Below are positions 4,781 to 5,501 of a stretch of DNA of 5,501 nucleotides, in pieces. This stretch comes from an uncultured Lysobacteraceae bacterium (lineage in GTDB: Bacteria > Pseudomonadota > Gammaproteobacteria > Xanthomonadales > Rhodanobacteraceae), in contig CAMLLF010000308.1 in the NCBI GenBank assembly GCA_946480705.1, positions 1 to 5,501 on the forward strand, read 5' to 3'. Every line of letters begins with the position of its first letter. Position 1 is the first letter of the stretch. The notes beneath the pieces were generated by a model. It did not search any database and was not told the DNA's origin. It saw only the letters and a program-made list of their open reading frames with translations. Both the position numbers and the translations under genes were made by a program.

Positions 4781-5501
4781 TCACCGCACCACGTTCCTCC
4801 AATCCTTCTCGTAGTACCGCACCAAGGCCTGCGTATCGAGGTGGTTCGGCTCCACCTCGGGCCGCGGCAGGTCGGGGGCGAAGCGGAACAGCGCGGCGGT
4901 CGTCGCGGCATCGAGATAGCGCACCGGCACGTCGTAGCGCTGCGGCGGCGTGTAGCGTCGCGCGGCGTGGCCGGCGAGCACGAAGCCCCAGTCGCCGAAC
5001 GAAGGCACATTGACGTGGTACGGCCAGGTCGTCAGACCCGCCGCGCGCAGACTCGCTTCGACGCACCAGTAGGCGTGCGGGGCGTAATAGGGCGACGTCG
5101 CCTGGATCGCGACGAGCCCGTCGTCGTTCAGATGGCGCGCGAGCAGGCGGTAGAACGGCACGGAGTAGAGCTTGCCGAGCGCGAAATTCGTCGGGTCGGG
5201 CAGGTCGATGAAGATCGCGTCGAAGCGGCGCGGGTCGGTTTCGAGCCAGCGTCCGGCATCGGCGTTGACGATGCGTACGCGCGCATCGGCGAGCGCGCCC
5301 CGGTTCAGCGCGACGAGTTCGGGATGCTGCGCGAACAGGGTGGTCACGGCGGGATCGAGATCGACGACGGTGACCTCGCGTACCGAGGCGTGCTTGAGCA
5401 CTTCGCGCAGGGCGAGTCCGTCGCCGCCGCCGAGCACGAGCACGCTGCGTGCGCCGCTGTCCTGCAGCGCCGGATGCACGAGCGCCTCGTGATAGCGGTA
5501 T
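4781..5501 (-). CDS. Polyamine aminopropyltransferase (spermidine-synthase-like), C-terminal part, truncated by window end
   Basis: The open frame runs to the end of the window, so the N-terminus is missing; 239 residues are visible. It begins YRYHEALVHPAL, the family's substrate-site strand, followed by the Rossmann GGGDG (24-28) that binds decarboxylated S-adenosylmethionine. Acidic D47/D49 (VVDLDP), NADA near 81 and DLPDP (99-103) follow; the last carries the catalytic-site aspartate in place of the more common DSTDP. Further family hallmarks are GKLYS, QATSPYYAPHAYWCV and VPSFGDWGF. The reaction would transfer an aminopropyl group to putrescine or a related amine. The DLPDP and FGDWGF forms resemble long versions with an N-terminal multi-pass membrane domain, but that part lies outside the window, so this is inference. 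A GTG at 5479 is in frame but is not the start, because the conserved YRYHEAL lies upstream of it. No symbol is given because speE orthology is uncertain. Confidence 0.9.
   Translation of the reverse strand, partial: YRYHEALVHPALQDSGARSVLVLGGGDGLALREVLKHASVREVTVVDLDPAVTTLFAQHPELVALNRGALADARVRIVNADAGRWLETDPRRFDAIFIDLPDPTNFALGKLYSVPFYRLLARHLNDDGLVAIQATSPYYAPHAYWCVEASLRAAGLTTWPYHVNVPSFGDWGFVLAGHAARRYTPPQRYDVPVRYLDAATTAALFRFAPDLPRPEVEPNHLDTQALVRYYEKDWRNVVR

Noticed and set aside
5477..5479. GTG as the start of the aminopropyltransferase gene
   Set aside because: The conserved YRYHEAL segment lies upstream in the same frame and runs off the window, so the gene is truncated by the window and not started here.

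Overview
This is a GC-rich bacterial window with strong GC bias at third codon positions. It looks like chromosomal DNA from a gammaproteobacterium of the Xanthomonadales/Lysobacterales group. Four things point there: G-rich heptamer repeats of the GGGNATC type (known to be enriched in Xanthomonas), a DUF6164 protein, a Lys/Ala-tailed HU-like protein, and a secreted protein built on a 'WFxPxRSGEG' repeat that I associate with this order. The genus cannot be fixed from the sequence.

Layout. Bases 1-128 hold a tandem heptamer array (seven perfect CGGGAAT units, then decayed ones) and an inverted arm of the same motif. Next comes a small membrane-anchored DUF6164 gene (+, 164-532). It converges on an HU-family DNA-binding protein gene (-, 693-1067), and the 160-bp gap between them contains three hairpins. 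A 342-bp non-coding gap (1068-1409) separates the HU start from the 3' end of a secreted metal-dependent amidohydrolase (-, 1410-2735). A 167-bp divergent region with overlapping inverted repeats and a perfect TTGACA box lies before a secreted kelch-propeller protein (+, 2903-4693), which carries two tandem copies of an uncharacterised domain. That gene converges on a spermidine-synthase-like aminopropyltransferase (-, 4781 to beyond the window end). The 87-bp gap there is filled by a second copy of the hairpin repeat seen after the DUF6164 gene.

How the genes relate. No operon is visible: each gene is flanked by an oppositely oriented neighbour or a sizeable gap, and I see no shared pathway. 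Two products (amidohydrolase and kelch protein) have signal peptides and should act outside the cytoplasm. HU acts on the nucleoid, DUF6164 sits at the inner membrane, and the aminopropyltransferase belongs to polyamine metabolism.

The most interesting content is the intergenic repeat architecture (a G-quadruplex-prone heptamer array and a hairpin repeat family found in both convergent gaps) and the duplicated domain joined to a predicted six-bladed kelch propeller. I found no CRISPR array, insertion sequence, phage gene, tRNA or rRNA, and no convincing new multi-gene system.
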